A stretch of DNA of 64,000 bases, taken from contig NZ_JACJRG010000025.1 of the NCBI RefSeq assembly GCF_014697125.1, positions 23,089-87,088 on the forward strand. Direction: 5' to 3'. Each line of letters starts with the position of its first letter. Position 1 is the stretch's first letter. Below the pieces are notes generated by a model. The model had not been told where the DNA came from. It saw only the letters and a program-made list of their open reading frames with translations, and searched no databases. This DNA is from Anabaena minutissima FACHB-250 (GTDB taxonomy: Bacteria; Cyanobacteriota; Cyanobacteriia; Cyanobacteriales; Nostocaceae). Shown one piece after another: positions 51,977 to 61,381 of this stretch. Made by a program: the position numbers and the translations under genes.

Positions 51977-53044
51977 ATGAATATTTCGCTTCATCAGTTG
52001 ATTAAATGGTTAATTATAACCTTGTTATTTCCTCTAGTATTTCTTAATGGTTGGTTGGTTTTTCGATTATTTCAATATTTCCAGCCTCTAGTAACTATTT
52101 TTGTCTTAGCAGCTTTATTAGCTTTTATTTTAAACTATCCAGTTTCATTGCTCCAGCAAAGAGGAATTAAGCGTAACTATGCTGTAGCCTTAGTCTTTTT
52201 TGTAAATTTACTGCTGTTAGTAGGTGTTGGGATTATATTACTACCAATAGCACTAGAACAATTTAATGACATAGCAAAACTACTACCACAGTGGATAGAT
52301 TCTAGTCAGGAAAAAATTCAAAATTTGAATGATTTATTTATTAGTGAAAAGTTACATATTGACTTGGGTGAAATTCTTACAAGAGTCACTGATAAAATAC
52401 CAGATGAATTGGAAAATATTTCCGATAAATTCGTCAGCATTGTCATAGATACAATTGATAGTCTTTCTGAAGCATTAGTGACAATAGTTTTGGCTTTTTA
52501 CTTTTTATTAGATGGGGCAAGAATTGGGGAAAATATATTTAATAAATCACCTTGGAATTTTGTTAAACAGCTAAGAGAACCTATTCAGAATAACTTACAA
52601 AATTACTTGATTGGACAAGGCACTTTAGCTTTGTTGATAGGAACTTTACAGACACTAATGTTCCTAATTTTTCAAGTGCAGTTCGGGTTACTTTTTGGTT
52701 TGGGAATTGGTATTTTCAGTTTAATTCCCTTCGGTGATATTGTGAGCTTAATTGTTATTACTTTAATCATCGCATCCCATGATTTTTGGTTAGCGGTGAA
52801 GGTTTTAGCGGTAGCTGTAATTATAGACCAAATCATTGACCAAGCGATCGCACCTCGGCTTTTAGGTAATTTAACTGGTGTTCGACCTGTATGGGTGTTG
52901 GTTTCTCTATTGCTAGGAACTTATGTAGGTGGGTTGTTAGGCTTGCTGGTGGCTGTACCTGTGGCGGGTTTAATCAAAGATATTATTGATGGCTGGGACT
53001 CGTTATCTGGTCAAACGGATGAGGGGATAGGTGATAGGGGATAG
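51977..53044 (+). CDS. AI-2E family (PerM/YdiK-like) membrane transporter
   Basis: 355 aa from the ATG at 51977 (MNISLHQLIKWL); a TTG at 51947 would add ten residues. Eight or so hydrophobic helices, with the long amphipathic middle region typical of the family (IDSSQEKIQNLNDLFISEKL) and the conserved end GNLTGVRPVWVLVSLLLGTY. Family members export quorum signals or act as Na+/H+ antiporters; the substrate here is unknown. A strong terminator follows at 53202. Confidence 0.88.
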   Translation: MNISLHQLIKWLIITLLFPLVFLNGWLVFRLFQYFQPLVTIFVLAALLAFILNYPVSLLQQRGIKRNYAVALVFFVNLLLLVGVGIILLPIALEQFNDIAKLLPQWIDSSQEKIQNLNDLFISEKLHIDLGEILTRVTDKIPDELENISDKFVSIVIDTIDSLSEALVTIVLAFYFLLDGARIGENIFNKSPWNFVKQLREPIQNNLQNYLIGQGTLALLIGTLQTLMFLIFQVQFGLLFGLGIGIFSLIPFGDIVSLIVITLIIASHDFWLAVKVLAVAVIIDQIIDQAIAPRLLGNLTGVRPVWVLVSLLLGTYVGGLLGLLVAVPVAGLIKDIIDGWDSLSGQTDEGIGDRG

Positions 53045-53201
53045 GTGACAGGGGGACAGCGTTTATTTACTTAGGAAATTTCACTGTGTTGCAAAATAAG
53101 CATTAAAATTATGCAATTTTTGCATTTACCCGGATGCGCTTTCTGCAATCTGATGGCATTCTCTATGGTTAGGAATAGAGTTGATGGCATACATCATCAG
53201 T

Positions 53202-53229
53202 ACCCCGGCGTTCGCTGGGGTCTTTTTAT
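53202..53229 (+). terminator. Rho-independent terminator
   Basis: ACCCCGGCG and CGCTGGGGT pair with one mismatch around a two-base loop, then CTTTTTATT. It closes the AI-2E-family gene before the convergent flavoprotein gene. Confidence 0.8.
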
Positions 53230-53255
53230 TGGGAACGAGGTTTCATTTTTAATTT

Positions 53256-54443
53256 TTAATTGATTTGCCCCCAGTCCCTCATGAAACGTCTGTCAATCCT
53301 ATCTTTCCACTGCCAGAGGAGTTGATGAGGTGGTAAAGTTAAACAACCTTTAGTTGCGATCGCGCGTCCATCTCCTGTACCAATTAAACTGAGATATTGT
53401 TGCTGTGGTCTGTAGGCTTGGAGTGGTTGACCTGTTAACATCCGCCGCAGGTTCTCAAATAATGGCTTTCCTTGTCGCACCGCAAATACTCCCGCTTTGG
53501 GTCGGGGATGATTCTTCATTGTCGCAATGTCACCTGCGGCAAATACCTCTGGATGAGTGAGAGATTGCAATGTATCTTTGACTAAAATAAAGCCTTGGTC
53601 ATCGGTGGCTAGTCCTGTGTTTTTTATCCATTGAGGGGCTGATGCTTGCGTGACCCAAAACACTCTTTGACATTCTAGTTTGAATCCCGATTCACATTTA
53701 ACTGTAAATGATGCTTCTTTGTGAGGATATGGTGCAATTTGATATACTGTTTCACCCAGATGTAATTTAACACCACGGCTGATTAAAACTTGCTGCACCT
53801 GATATTGTACAGATGGATGATGATGCGGCATCAGTTCAGGTTGACGTTGAAATATATGAACTGCTAAATTTTGCAGTGGTTGTTGATTTTGTTGTAAAAT
53901 TCGATGCAAATGAGCTTGCATTGATAACGCTAATTCTACACCCCCAGCACCACCACCGACAATAACTATAGTGATTGGTTGTTGAGGATTTTGGGCAAAA
54001 TTTTCTAATAACTGATACCAATTTTCTAATAATTTTTCTACTGGTTTAGCAGCAATTGCATATTCTGCTGCACCTGATACAGATATTGTGGCGGGAGTGC
54101 TGCCAATATCAATAGACAATAAATCAAAATCTACTGCTGGACGGTTAGCACAAATTATTTTGTGGTTGATTAAATCCAGGTCAACTGCTTGATCCAGATA
54201 TAATTGTGCTTGGGCAAAATCAGCTAATTTTGGTAAGTTAATATGACATTGGTCACGGCTATAAAAGCCAGCAATATGTCCTGGAAGCATTCCAGAGTAG
54301 GGTGTATATGAAGTTGGAGTAATTAAGGTCAAGCGTACTCCAGGCAAAGGTTTCATGCCAAACATTTTCATGACAATGGCATGACTATGACCACCACCAA
54401 CTAATACTAAATCTTCCGCAATCGCCTGTATATTATGCTGCAT
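53256..54443 (-). CDS. NDH-2-like FAD-dependent oxidoreductase (SelD-fusion type)
   Basis: 395 aa. The FAD motif DLVLVGGGHSHAIVMKMFGM is near the N terminus and a second Rossmann motif ITIVIVGGGAGGVELAL in the middle; FAAGDIATMK closes the FAD site. The GGGHSH start and the end LLWQWKDRIDRRFM are the marks of the oxidoreductase half that in many cyanobacteria is fused to selenide water dikinase (SelD). Here the protein stops after RDWGQIN, without the SelD half. Activity is probably NAD(P)H-dependent, substrate unknown. Confidence 0.85.
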   Translation of the reverse strand: MQHNIQAIAEDLVLVGGGHSHAIVMKMFGMKPLPGVRLTLITPTSYTPYSGMLPGHIAGFYSRDQCHINLPKLADFAQAQLYLDQAVDLDLINHKIICANRPAVDFDLLSIDIGSTPATISVSGAAEYAIAAKPVEKLLENWYQLLENFAQNPQQPITIVIVGGGAGGVELALSMQAHLHRILQQNQQPLQNLAVHIFQRQPELMPHHHPSVQYQVQQVLISRGVKLHLGETVYQIAPYPHKEASFTVKCESGFKLECQRVFWVTQASAPQWIKNTGLATDDQGFILVKDTLQSLTHPEVFAAGDIATMKNHPRPKAGVFAVRQGKPLFENLRRMLTGQPLQAYRPQQQYLSLIGTGDGRAIATKGCLTLPPHQLLWQWKDRIDRRFMRDWGQIN

Positions 54444-54821
54444 ACTTACTTACAAATATATGATTCTTCTTTTTGAAAATTTTAGTTTAATGACTATATT
54501 ATTTTAAGTATTATATATGACTCACATTTTTTTGTGCTAACGATATCAATTAATACTTTGATAATTTAAAAATAGCTAATTTTTAAGGCTAAATTCTGGT
54601 CATTTAGCTGAAAAATATACTCCTAATCAAGCTTTTATTAACTGCATCATGGCAAATCTAATGTATCAATTATAATAAGGATTTAAGAGCATCACAAGTT
54701 CTTATTTATATACACTGCCCTAGTTAGTGCTATTTGTATTTATGAGATTGTAAATAATAGTTATATTTACTACTACTCAAATTTTAATAATCTATGGAAA
54801 ATAACATCACTCTAAAACTCA
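54444..54821. other. AT-rich intergenic region
   Basis: No gene, hairpin or repeat stands out. It separates the divergent flavoprotein and pentapeptide genes and must hold both promoters. Confidence 0.4.
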
Positions 54822-55592
54822 ATGAATATCTTGCTTATGTTTAACATAATTACTAACTTTTATAATGCAACGACAAAACAAATAATAAATAGTCATTTTT
54901 CTCTAACAAACATCCTCCATAATATACATTCCCATGCAGATAGACCTGAAAAGATCAGTCCTCATGTGGTCAGGCAAAAATGCAACCTATTAATTGAATA
55001 TTGGCAACAACAAAAAGCTCAGGAAATGGTAGCAGAAGTTTCTCAGTTAGAGCAGTTAGCTCAAAATTATCCCCAATATTATGGGATAATTATCAAATTT
55101 TTGAGTGGTTTTGTGCGAAATCATACTCCTTATATCTCTCAAGAAGGAGTTAATAGCAGCCCAAAATTGACAATGGTTGCAGAAATTCAAGCAGTCGTAA
55201 CTGTAATTGCCAGAATACACCGGAAAAAAGACTCGGAAAATACACAACTCGATTTAAGTCATACTGACTTGCGAGGGGCAAATCTCAAACAGGCTAACTT
55301 AGAGTGGACAAACTTATATCATGTGAATCTAGCTGGGGCTAACCTTTGTGGTGCAAACCTTTCGGGTGCAATTCTCAGTGCTGCTAACCTTTGTGGTGCA
55401 AACCTTTCTGGGGCTAATTTTTCTGGTGCAATTCTTAGTGCTGCTAACTTAAGCCAAGCTAATCTCACAGGGGCTAATTTATCTCAGGCAAATCTTTATC
55501 TAGCCAATTTGCACGAAGCCAATATTGATGATGCTATGTTCGATGGGGCTAATCTCCGGGAAACCACATTTACAAAAACAGATAAGGCTTAA
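54822..55592 (+). CDS. pentapeptide-repeat protein
   Basis: 256 aa. The N-terminal half (about 45-140) is helical: LIEYWQQQKAQEMVAEVSQL, IIKFLSGFVRNHTP, EIQAVVTVIARIHRKKD. It resembles the segment just before the repeats in the next gene. The C-terminal half (about 145-250) has about 20 A(N/D)LXX pentapeptides forming a right-handed beta helix (LDLSHTDLRGANLKQANLEW). Soluble. Function unknown; such repeats often serve as binding scaffolds. ATG start without a strong ribosome site. Confidence 0.85.
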   Translation: MNILLMFNIITNFYNATTKQIINSHFSLTNILHNIHSHADRPEKISPHVVRQKCNLLIEYWQQQKAQEMVAEVSQLEQLAQNYPQYYGIIIKFLSGFVRNHTPYISQEGVNSSPKLTMVAEIQAVVTVIARIHRKKDSENTQLDLSHTDLRGANLKQANLEWTNLYHVNLAGANLCGANLSGAILSAANLCGANLSGANFSGAILSAANLSQANLTGANLSQANLYLANLHEANIDDAMFDGANLRETTFTKTDKA

Positions 55593-55787
55593 AAAATAAA
55601 AGTTCTGTGATTAGTTAAGTAAAGACAATTGATCTGGCAAATAATATAAAATATTCATAACTTGCGACTGTTTGCGTAATCACCGCATCAGTAAACTCTT
55701 ATGTTACAATAGTGATACTATCTAAATAGTATATTACTTTCTATAAATTATAAGTAATAATTCTGTGTTGTGAGGAATATTACTAAT

Positions 55788-57233
55788 ATGTCTGCTAATC
55801 AGACAGACAAACTGTGGCGTTGGTTAATTGCCATAACAGTTACATTTGCCTGCTGTGTAACTCTCATTTTATTAGTGTTTTCAACTCCTGGAGAATTGTC
55901 AATTGAGCAACAATTGCAATACAGAAATCAAGGATTAACTACTGTTGCGATCGCCTTTTTGGGATTAGGGATGGTAATTAACGCTTATTATACAGCTAAA
56001 CGTGTAGATGCCATCCATAAAAGTGCGATCGCTAGTGAAAAAAATCTAGAAATTAATCTGCAAAATGCCAAACTATCCCAAGATAGATTAATTTCAGATC
56101 GCTTGATGGCAGCCATTGCCCAGTTAGGGCATGATAAAATTGAAACTCGCACCAGTTCCATTTATGTTTTAGAGAGAATTGCCCAGGATTTTCCGCAAGA
56201 ACATTGGACAATCATGGAAATTCTTACAGCTTTTGTGCGGGAGAATGCTTGTATCAGGGACGCAGATAATAGAGAGGAAGATTCACCCACATACCTGAGC
56301 CAATACAAAAACAATGAGCGTCGGATACAACCAGAAGAATCCCCGAAAATTCGTAGGGATATTCAAGCAGCTTTGACTGTGATTGGTAGACGTAATTCCC
56401 AGCAAGACGATGAAAATAGAAAACTAGATTTACGACATACTGATCTTAGAAGAGCGGATTTGTTGGGGACTGACTTACAAAGATCAGATTTGCGGGGTTC
56501 AGACTTACGGGGGGCTGATTTACGTAGTTGTTACCTCAGTGAAGCCAACCTAGAGAACGTTAAATTAGCTAGCTGTGTTCTTTATGAAGCCAACTTGTCG
56601 AAAGCCAATCTCCAAGGAGCAAATCTACAAGGAGCAAATCTGAATCGGGCTGATTTGTATGGCGCAAATCTGCGGGGTGCTAACCTTGTGGGGGCGAGTT
56701 TACGTGCGGCTAACTTGCAGGGGGCTAATCTTTATAAAGCTAACTTACAACAAGCAAGTTTAAAAGTGGCTAACCTAACTGGGGCGAAGCTATTTCTGGC
56801 TAACCTGCAAGGGGCTAAATTGGGTAAAGCCAACTTGTATCTTTGTGGTTTAATTGGGGCTAACCTGAATGGGGCGAATCTTAATGGTGCAAACCTGTGT
56901 GGGGCGAACTTGAATGCGGCAAAATTAGAAAACACAGAAATTTTATTTGCTGACTTCACAGAAGCTAGTTTGACGGAAACAGATTTACATAAAGCCAACC
57001 TGATGGGCGCAAATCTGCAAAGAGCAAACCTTTATCAAACGAACCTGACTTATGCCAACTTAGTAGGAGCGAACTTAGCTGATGCTGACTTCTATGATGT
57101 GAAGCTAGAAGGAGCAATTTTGACAGGAGCGAAAAATCTAGCATCTCAACAGATTTGTATGGCAATCGGCGATCGCACAACGCGTTTACCAGATAACATG
57201 GAAGTACCCATACATTGGCCAAAGTCTAGTTAA
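55788..57233 (+). CDS. membrane-anchored pentapeptide-repeat protein
   Basis: About 481 aa from the ATG at 55788; a GTG at 55770 is in frame. Two membrane helices (LIAITVTFACCVTLILLVF and TVAIAFLGLGMVINAYYTAK) are followed by a helical domain with RTSSIYVLERIAQDFPQEHW, EILTAFVREN and DIQAALTVIGRRN. About 50 pentapeptides follow (about 225-460). The helical part is shared with the 54822 gene, suggesting a family. Last four bases overlap the convergent gene. Confidence 0.88.
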   Translation: MSANQTDKLWRWLIAITVTFACCVTLILLVFSTPGELSIEQQLQYRNQGLTTVAIAFLGLGMVINAYYTAKRVDAIHKSAIASEKNLEINLQNAKLSQDRLISDRLMAAIAQLGHDKIETRTSSIYVLERIAQDFPQEHWTIMEILTAFVRENACIRDADNREEDSPTYLSQYKNNERRIQPEESPKIRRDIQAALTVIGRRNSQQDDENRKLDLRHTDLRRADLLGTDLQRSDLRGSDLRGADLRSCYLSEANLENVKLASCVLYEANLSKANLQGANLQGANLNRADLYGANLRGANLVGASLRAANLQGANLYKANLQQASLKVANLTGAKLFLANLQGAKLGKANLYLCGLIGANLNGANLNGANLCGANLNAAKLENTEILFADFTEASLTETDLHKANLMGANLQRANLYQTNLTYANLVGANLADADFYDVKLEGAILTGAKNLASQQICMAIGDRTTRLPDNMEVPIHWPKSS

Positions 57234-57493
57234 AATGAGGAACTATGTTCTTCATCCCAACATTTGTTATCAAGCCACTGTCTTCCAGTATCTTCACACT
57301 CAACTTTACTGTTAATCCAGGGAATTGAAGCAGGGTAGGTAGATTTATTTACAGGGTTTACAGGGAATAACAAAGATTTACCGAGCATAATACTAGCGGT
57401 TAAAAGAGCCGCCGCACAGGTTGTATAGACGAAAATTGTAGTAAAAACTTCCCAGTAAATTTTACTTTTGTCCGGTTGTAAGCTATCTTTCAT
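57230..57493 (-). CDS. small single-pass membrane protein (87 aa)
   Basis: MKDSLQPDKSKIYWEVFTTI is followed by a hydrophobic helix (about 18-42) and a polar tail with two Cys (KVECEDTGRQWLDNKCWDEE) that could form a disulfide outside the membrane. No family recognised. ATG start; it overlaps the pentapeptide gene's stop by four bases. The ordered helix-plus-Cys layout argues for a real gene. Confidence 0.6.
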   Translation of the reverse strand: MKDSLQPDKSKIYWEVFTTIFVYTTCAAALLTASIMLGKSLLFPVNPVNKSTYPASIPWINSKVECEDTGRQWLDNKCWDEEHSSSF

Positions 57494-58027
57494 ACTATTA
57501 CTTACTCAAATTTTTAACAGTGATTTATGACAGTAATAAAATGGGGATAAATGGGGTAATATTTACTATCTCAAAGCTATTATTGGTAAAAAAGTTGGTA
57601 TTTTCTGTAATTTGAGAACTATATAATTACTGAACGGATGAAATCTAGTTTTGATATTAACTATTATCAGTTAAATTTATAGATAGGTTACTACCAAGAG
57701 CTTTAACTTAAGATTTTTACACTAAAAACAATATAAAGAATTGTTGCTAATTATTGAGTTTTAAGTCCAATGAAAAATGGATAGAGAAGGTTATTACCTT
57801 ACTATAGATAACTTTAGTATTTCTACTGAATAAAATTATTATTTTTTATGTCAAGAAAATATTAAGTCCAGGTAATTTTGGTACTGGAAAATTTACGTAG
57901 ATTGAGGATGAGGTCAATTGAGTGGGACAAATATCAGTCGCGTAGTAGGCGATCGCCTTTGCCGTATAGACTATTAGTGGCGCAGTGAGTTAGATTAGTG
58001 CTAATTTTACCCCTCTTCTGAGTAATT
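57494..58027. other. 534-bp AT-rich intergenic region
   Basis: No gene supported on either strand. One HIP1 palindrome (GGCGATCGCC near 57949). No hairpin with T-run seen. Confidence 0.4.
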
Positions 58028-58525
58028 GTGCTGTTAGTCCATCTCACTTCATTAAATAATCGTAATTCAGTGTTACGTTCTGGGATCAAGCCGCAATTTT
58101 ATCGACAGGAATATCCCAAAGGTGTATTTGCCATGCCGGTGATTCCCGATTACTACGTTTCTCATCAGTGGTTGCGCGAACTCAAACGTTCTGGACAACG
58201 GAATATCTGTGGAGTTTATTTTCGGATTCCTGATGAACAGGATGTCTACGTTGGACATTACAATCGGACTCACTTACACACAACTATTTCAGAAGCAGCC
58301 GCCATCATTATCCAGGCTGATAATCCACAAGGTTACGAAGTGTTTATTCCCCGCAAAATAGCAGCCAATGAGATTCAACGCGTTAAAGCTTTACCGCAAG
58401 TTTTAGGTTGGCGATACTATCCAGAGGCTCATGGACATAAACCCTGTGGATGTCCAGCCTGTTTACTCAGAGGGGAAATTAAATCACAGAAAATTCGCCA
58501 AGCTTGGAACGCAGACGAAAAGTAG
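58028..58525 (+). CDS. conserved hypothetical protein, possibly ART-like, with C-terminal Cys motif
   Basis: 165 aa, GTG start without a strong ribosome site. The N terminus VHLTSLNNRNSVLRSGIKP resembles the first motif of ADP-ribosyltransferase-fold proteins (H-x-T then a helix and G-I). The middle has GVYFRIPDEQDVYVGHYN and SEAAAIIIQADNPQGYEVFI. The end has HKPCGCPACLLRGEIKSQKI, three close Cys that may bind metal. I do not recognise a named family; the ART link is a guess. A MazE-like gene follows by 103 bp. The stop codon lies inside a palindromic repeat. Confidence 0.6.
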   Translation: MLLVHLTSLNNRNSVLRSGIKPQFYRQEYPKGVFAMPVIPDYYVSHQWLRELKRSGQRNICGVYFRIPDEQDVYVGHYNRTHLHTTISEAAAIIIQADNPQGYEVFIPRKIAANEIQRVKALPQVLGWRYYPEAHGHKPCGCPACLLRGEIKSQKIRQAWNADEK

Positions 58526-58549
58526 AGACGTAGCATTGCTATGTCTCTA
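58523..58549. repeat. interspersed palindrome TAGAGACGTAGCA...
   Basis: TAGAGACGTAGCA and TGCTATGTCTCTA pair with one mismatch. Its first three bases are the stop codon of the 58028 gene. Same family as 6852, 10664 and 41874. Confidence 0.8.
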
Positions 58550-58628
58550 TTTCCAATCGCCTAGTGCTTGAATATAGATTATTTAGTACATACAATGTAA
58601 TTACTTGTGTTAATAGTTAGACAACCTT

Positions 58629-58931
58629 ATGGGTAAAGCTATCAGAACGCGGATCGTTAAAATTGGGAACTCTCAAGGTATCCGTATTCCTAAACCTCTA
58701 TTAGAACATAGTGGGATTAGTGAAGAGGTAGAAATAGAGGTGCAAGATAATTGTTTAATTGTGCGTGCAGCTTCTCGGAATCGTTCTGGTTGGGAGGAAG
58801 CATTTGCAAAAATGGCAGAACAACACGATGATGTTTTGCTAGATGAGTTGACAGCTACAGAATGGGATAATCACAAATTACGGAATAACGAACCACAGAG
58901 ACGCAGAGAACACAGAGAAATAAGGGTTTAA
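58629..58931 (+). CDS. MazE/AbrB-family antitoxin-like protein
   Basis: 100 aa. Residues 1-50 form an AbrB/MazE swapped-hairpin domain (IRTRIVKIGNSQGIRIPKPL, VEIEVQDNCLIVR). The middle (WEEAFAKMAEQHDDVLLDEL) is typical of the toxin-binding part of MazE, which normally ends soon after a Glu-Trp motif. Here after TEWDNHKL the frame runs into a repeat, adding NEPQRRREHREIRV. No MazF toxin gene follows, so it is an orphan or its toxin was lost. Confidence 0.8.
   Translation: MGKAIRTRIVKIGNSQGIRIPKPLLEHSGISEEVEIEVQDNCLIVRAASRNRSGWEEAFAKMAEQHDDVLLDELTATEWDNHKLRNNEPQRRREHREIRV
58889..58920. repeat. interspersed repeat ACCACAGAGACGCAGAG at the 3' end of the antitoxin gene
   Basis: AACCACAGAGACGCAGAGAA followed by CACAGAGAAA is a sequence commonly scattered between genes in Nostocales. 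Here it is translated as the last residues of the MazE-like protein. Confidence 0.55.
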
Positions 58932-58958
58932 GAGACTTTTTGCGTAAGTCCTGACGAA

Positions 58959-59690
58959 CTATTTCGCCTTTTCAAATATCATTAAATGTTGCTGGGGTAA
59001 CAGGTTTTTGGTTTCTCTCCACACTAACCCAACAGCTTGCATTTCTTTGCGGACTTGCTTTTGCGTCATCTTGTGTAGCCGCTTAATCATAATAAACGGA
59101 TTTTCACCCCGGTACTCTGCCAGCACCACCTTACCACCTGGTTTTAAAGCTTTGACAATTCCCTGCATGACTTCTTGGGGATACTCAAACTCATGGTAAG
59201 CATCTACCATCAATGCGACATCTACGCTATTGGGTGATAATTTGGCATCAGTGGGGGTTGCTAACACAGTCTCAACATTACTGATATTTTTCTCTTCCTG
59301 GAAAAACTCAATAATCTCTAACATTTCCGGCTGGATATCTACCGCCAACACTTTACCTTCAGTCAAGATAGGTGCAATGCGAAAACTTAAGTAACCTGTC
59401 CCAGCACCAATATCAGCAACTACATTATCCGGCTTTAAATCCAGCGCATTAATAATTTTACTTGGTTGTTCCTCTGCTTCCCGCCTGGGTCTTTCTAACC
59501 AACCTGCGCCTGTGTGATTCATGAACTTGGCGATTTCTCTACCCAGATAATATTTACCAATACCATCAGGACTTTGCGATCGCTGTTCATACAAAGTTAC
59601 AGTATTTGCAGCTACAACATGAGTATCTAGCAGCAAACACCCTAAAACCATCCCCATAATTAATAGTAAACGCAAAACTTGACTTACCAT
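58959..59690 (-). CDS. exported SAM-dependent methyltransferase-like protein
   Basis: 243 aa. Residues 1-28 look like a signal peptide (VLRLLLIMGMVLGCLLLDTH, ending VVAAN). A class I methyltransferase domain follows, with motif I VVADIGAGTGYLSFRIAP and post-I VLAVDIQPEMLE, plus VDVALMVDAYHEFEYP. SAM is cytoplasmic, so an exported methyltransferase is odd; the segment may be a membrane anchor facing in. It starts three bases after the phosphoesterase stop, so the two are cotranscribed. Substrate unknown. Confidence 0.82.
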   Translation of the reverse strand: MVSQVLRLLLIMGMVLGCLLLDTHVVAANTVTLYEQRSQSPDGIGKYYLGREIAKFMNHTGAGWLERPRREAEEQPSKIINALDLKPDNVVADIGAGTGYLSFRIAPILTEGKVLAVDIQPEMLEIIEFFQEEKNISNVETVLATPTDAKLSPNSVDVALMVDAYHEFEYPQEVMQGIVKALKPGGKVVLAEYRGENPFIMIKRLHKMTQKQVRKEMQAVGLVWRETKNLLPQQHLMIFEKAK

Positions 59691-59693
59691 TGG

Positions 59694-61262
59694 TTAAATT
59701 ACAAACTGTTCTAACTCGCGCTGAAACCACTCTTGCCCAACTCGTTCTGCCACAAAAGGTCTGACAATAAATTTAGGTGGATTCCCCTCTTTTACATCAA
59801 TCCGCACGCAGGAGTATGATAGCCGCTTTTCTAGACCCTGGCCATGACGACCAACATAAAGTAATGAGTCGGCAACTTTCCGTAGGGTACTACCAGAAGT
59901 ATGATGAAAAATTTCCGACAACTCAGTCCCCTCTCGACGCTGACGACGGGGACGATGACCGCTACCACCAGAGATAAGACAGTTGAGGTAAGAATCAGCG
60001 TGTCCAGTGTCTACGGTGCGGAGATATTCTAAACAGTGGGCGTGACCATTGAAAATTAAATCTACTAGGGGACGGTCTGTTACTAGAGAACCGAGAGTTT
60101 TTGCCACTTGATTCAACACCTCACGTAGACGGTGACGCACCGCCAAAGTTTGGGCTTGATGCCATTTGCTGGCTTCGGTGACGTAGGGGGGATGGTGGAA
60201 AAAGATAATTCGTCCGCGCACCTCAGAATTGTGCCAAGACTCAATTAATTTGCTGCGTAACCAGTCTAATTGTTCCCAGTCAGTCGGAGGGCTATCATGA
60301 GAGGCGAGTTGTTTTTCGATGTCAATTTTGATTTCGTTGATTTGGTCTAACTTCGCGCTGAAGTCATCAAGTTGTTCTGCGTCGCTGGGGTTATCGGGGT
60401 TGAGTTTGTCGCATTGTACTAAGATTTGTTCTTCTTCTCTATTTATTTCTTGGCGACGCTGTTGTAATTCTCGGCGATACATATCTCCGGCTTTAGTGCT
60501 AGGGAGGGGAGAGGGTGTATTAAAGGTATTGGAATCAAGGGCAAAAAAATCTATGCCACCGTAACGGAAGCTGTAATAACGGTTGGGGACACGGGTAAAC
60601 TCTCCGGGTACGTAACGCAGACAGCGACCTGTGTCAGTTTTCGCGGTGTAGTGATTATCTAAATGACGGTGTAATTCTTCTGGGGATGCGGTGGCAAGAT
60701 AATCAAGGAAGGCTTTAGCATAGGCATCTCCTTGATTAGAACCGTGCCAACCAATCTCGAAATCTTTGTAACGCAGCATTCGCCGCAGTCGTAAGGTGCT
60801 ACCTGTGATTAAGCGATACAAAAAAGGGACATCATAGTAATCGTGATTGCCCAGTACAGGTAAAAACGGTAAATTAAATGTCATGCGATCGTAAGCAATA
60901 TTTTGGGGTTGCTCACCACCTACGAGAAATTCCCGGTATGGTTCAATAAAATTTGTCGGGTAATATTCACGAGAACCCACGACATAAATGACATCGCCGG
61001 TGTGGAGTACAAAACGGCAGTCGTCTTTGTGGGTAAGCATGAGTTCGGCTACTAGTCTTTGGGGATGATTTCCGTAATGAGATTTTGTACCACTATCACC
61101 GATGACTAAAAAAGAAAATTCCGGGTTGTCGTCCCGGTTATCGTCTATCACCATGCTGGTTTGGTCAATTCCCCGTTGCTGGATGCTGGGATGTTTCCAC
61201 CGCACCCGTTCTTTCATCTTTTGAATTTTGACTGGGATTGATGGTTCGGAAATCAATCTCAT
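59694..61262 (-). CDS. calcineurin-like metallophosphoesterase
   Basis: 522 aa. Metal-binding motifs in order: FLVIGDSGTKSHYG, VLHTGDVIYVVG, LGNHDYYDVPF, IIFFHHPPYVT and LIFNGHAHCLEY. An inserted charged coiled coil (about 285-330, REEEQILVQCDKLNPDNPSD) separates the two halves. No signal peptide. It would hydrolyse phosphate esters; substrate unknown. The following gene (methyltransferase-like) is three bases away. Confidence 0.9.
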   Translation of the reverse strand: MRLISEPSIPVKIQKMKERVRWKHPSIQQRGIDQTSMVIDDNRDDNPEFSFLVIGDSGTKSHYGNHPQRLVAELMLTHKDDCRFVLHTGDVIYVVGSREYYPTNFIEPYREFLVGGEQPQNIAYDRMTFNLPFLPVLGNHDYYDVPFLYRLITGSTLRLRRMLRYKDFEIGWHGSNQGDAYAKAFLDYLATASPEELHRHLDNHYTAKTDTGRCLRYVPGEFTRVPNRYYSFRYGGIDFFALDSNTFNTPSPLPSTKAGDMYRRELQQRRQEINREEEQILVQCDKLNPDNPSDAEQLDDFSAKLDQINEIKIDIEKQLASHDSPPTDWEQLDWLRSKLIESWHNSEVRGRIIFFHHPPYVTEASKWHQAQTLAVRHRLREVLNQVAKTLGSLVTDRPLVDLIFNGHAHCLEYLRTVDTGHADSYLNCLISGGSGHRPRRQRREGTELSEIFHHTSGSTLRKVADSLLYVGRHGQGLEKRLSYSCVRIDVKEGNPPKFIVRPFVAERVGQEWFQRELEQFVI

Positions 61263-61381
61263 TGGTGATTATCTCCCAAGGGTATGTATAAAGGTGTAAG
61301 ACTGTTGACTGTTGACTGTAAATATAGTTACTGTAGCGATCGCAATCGCTCCAGCGTTGATCAATGTTCATATTGTTTTTG

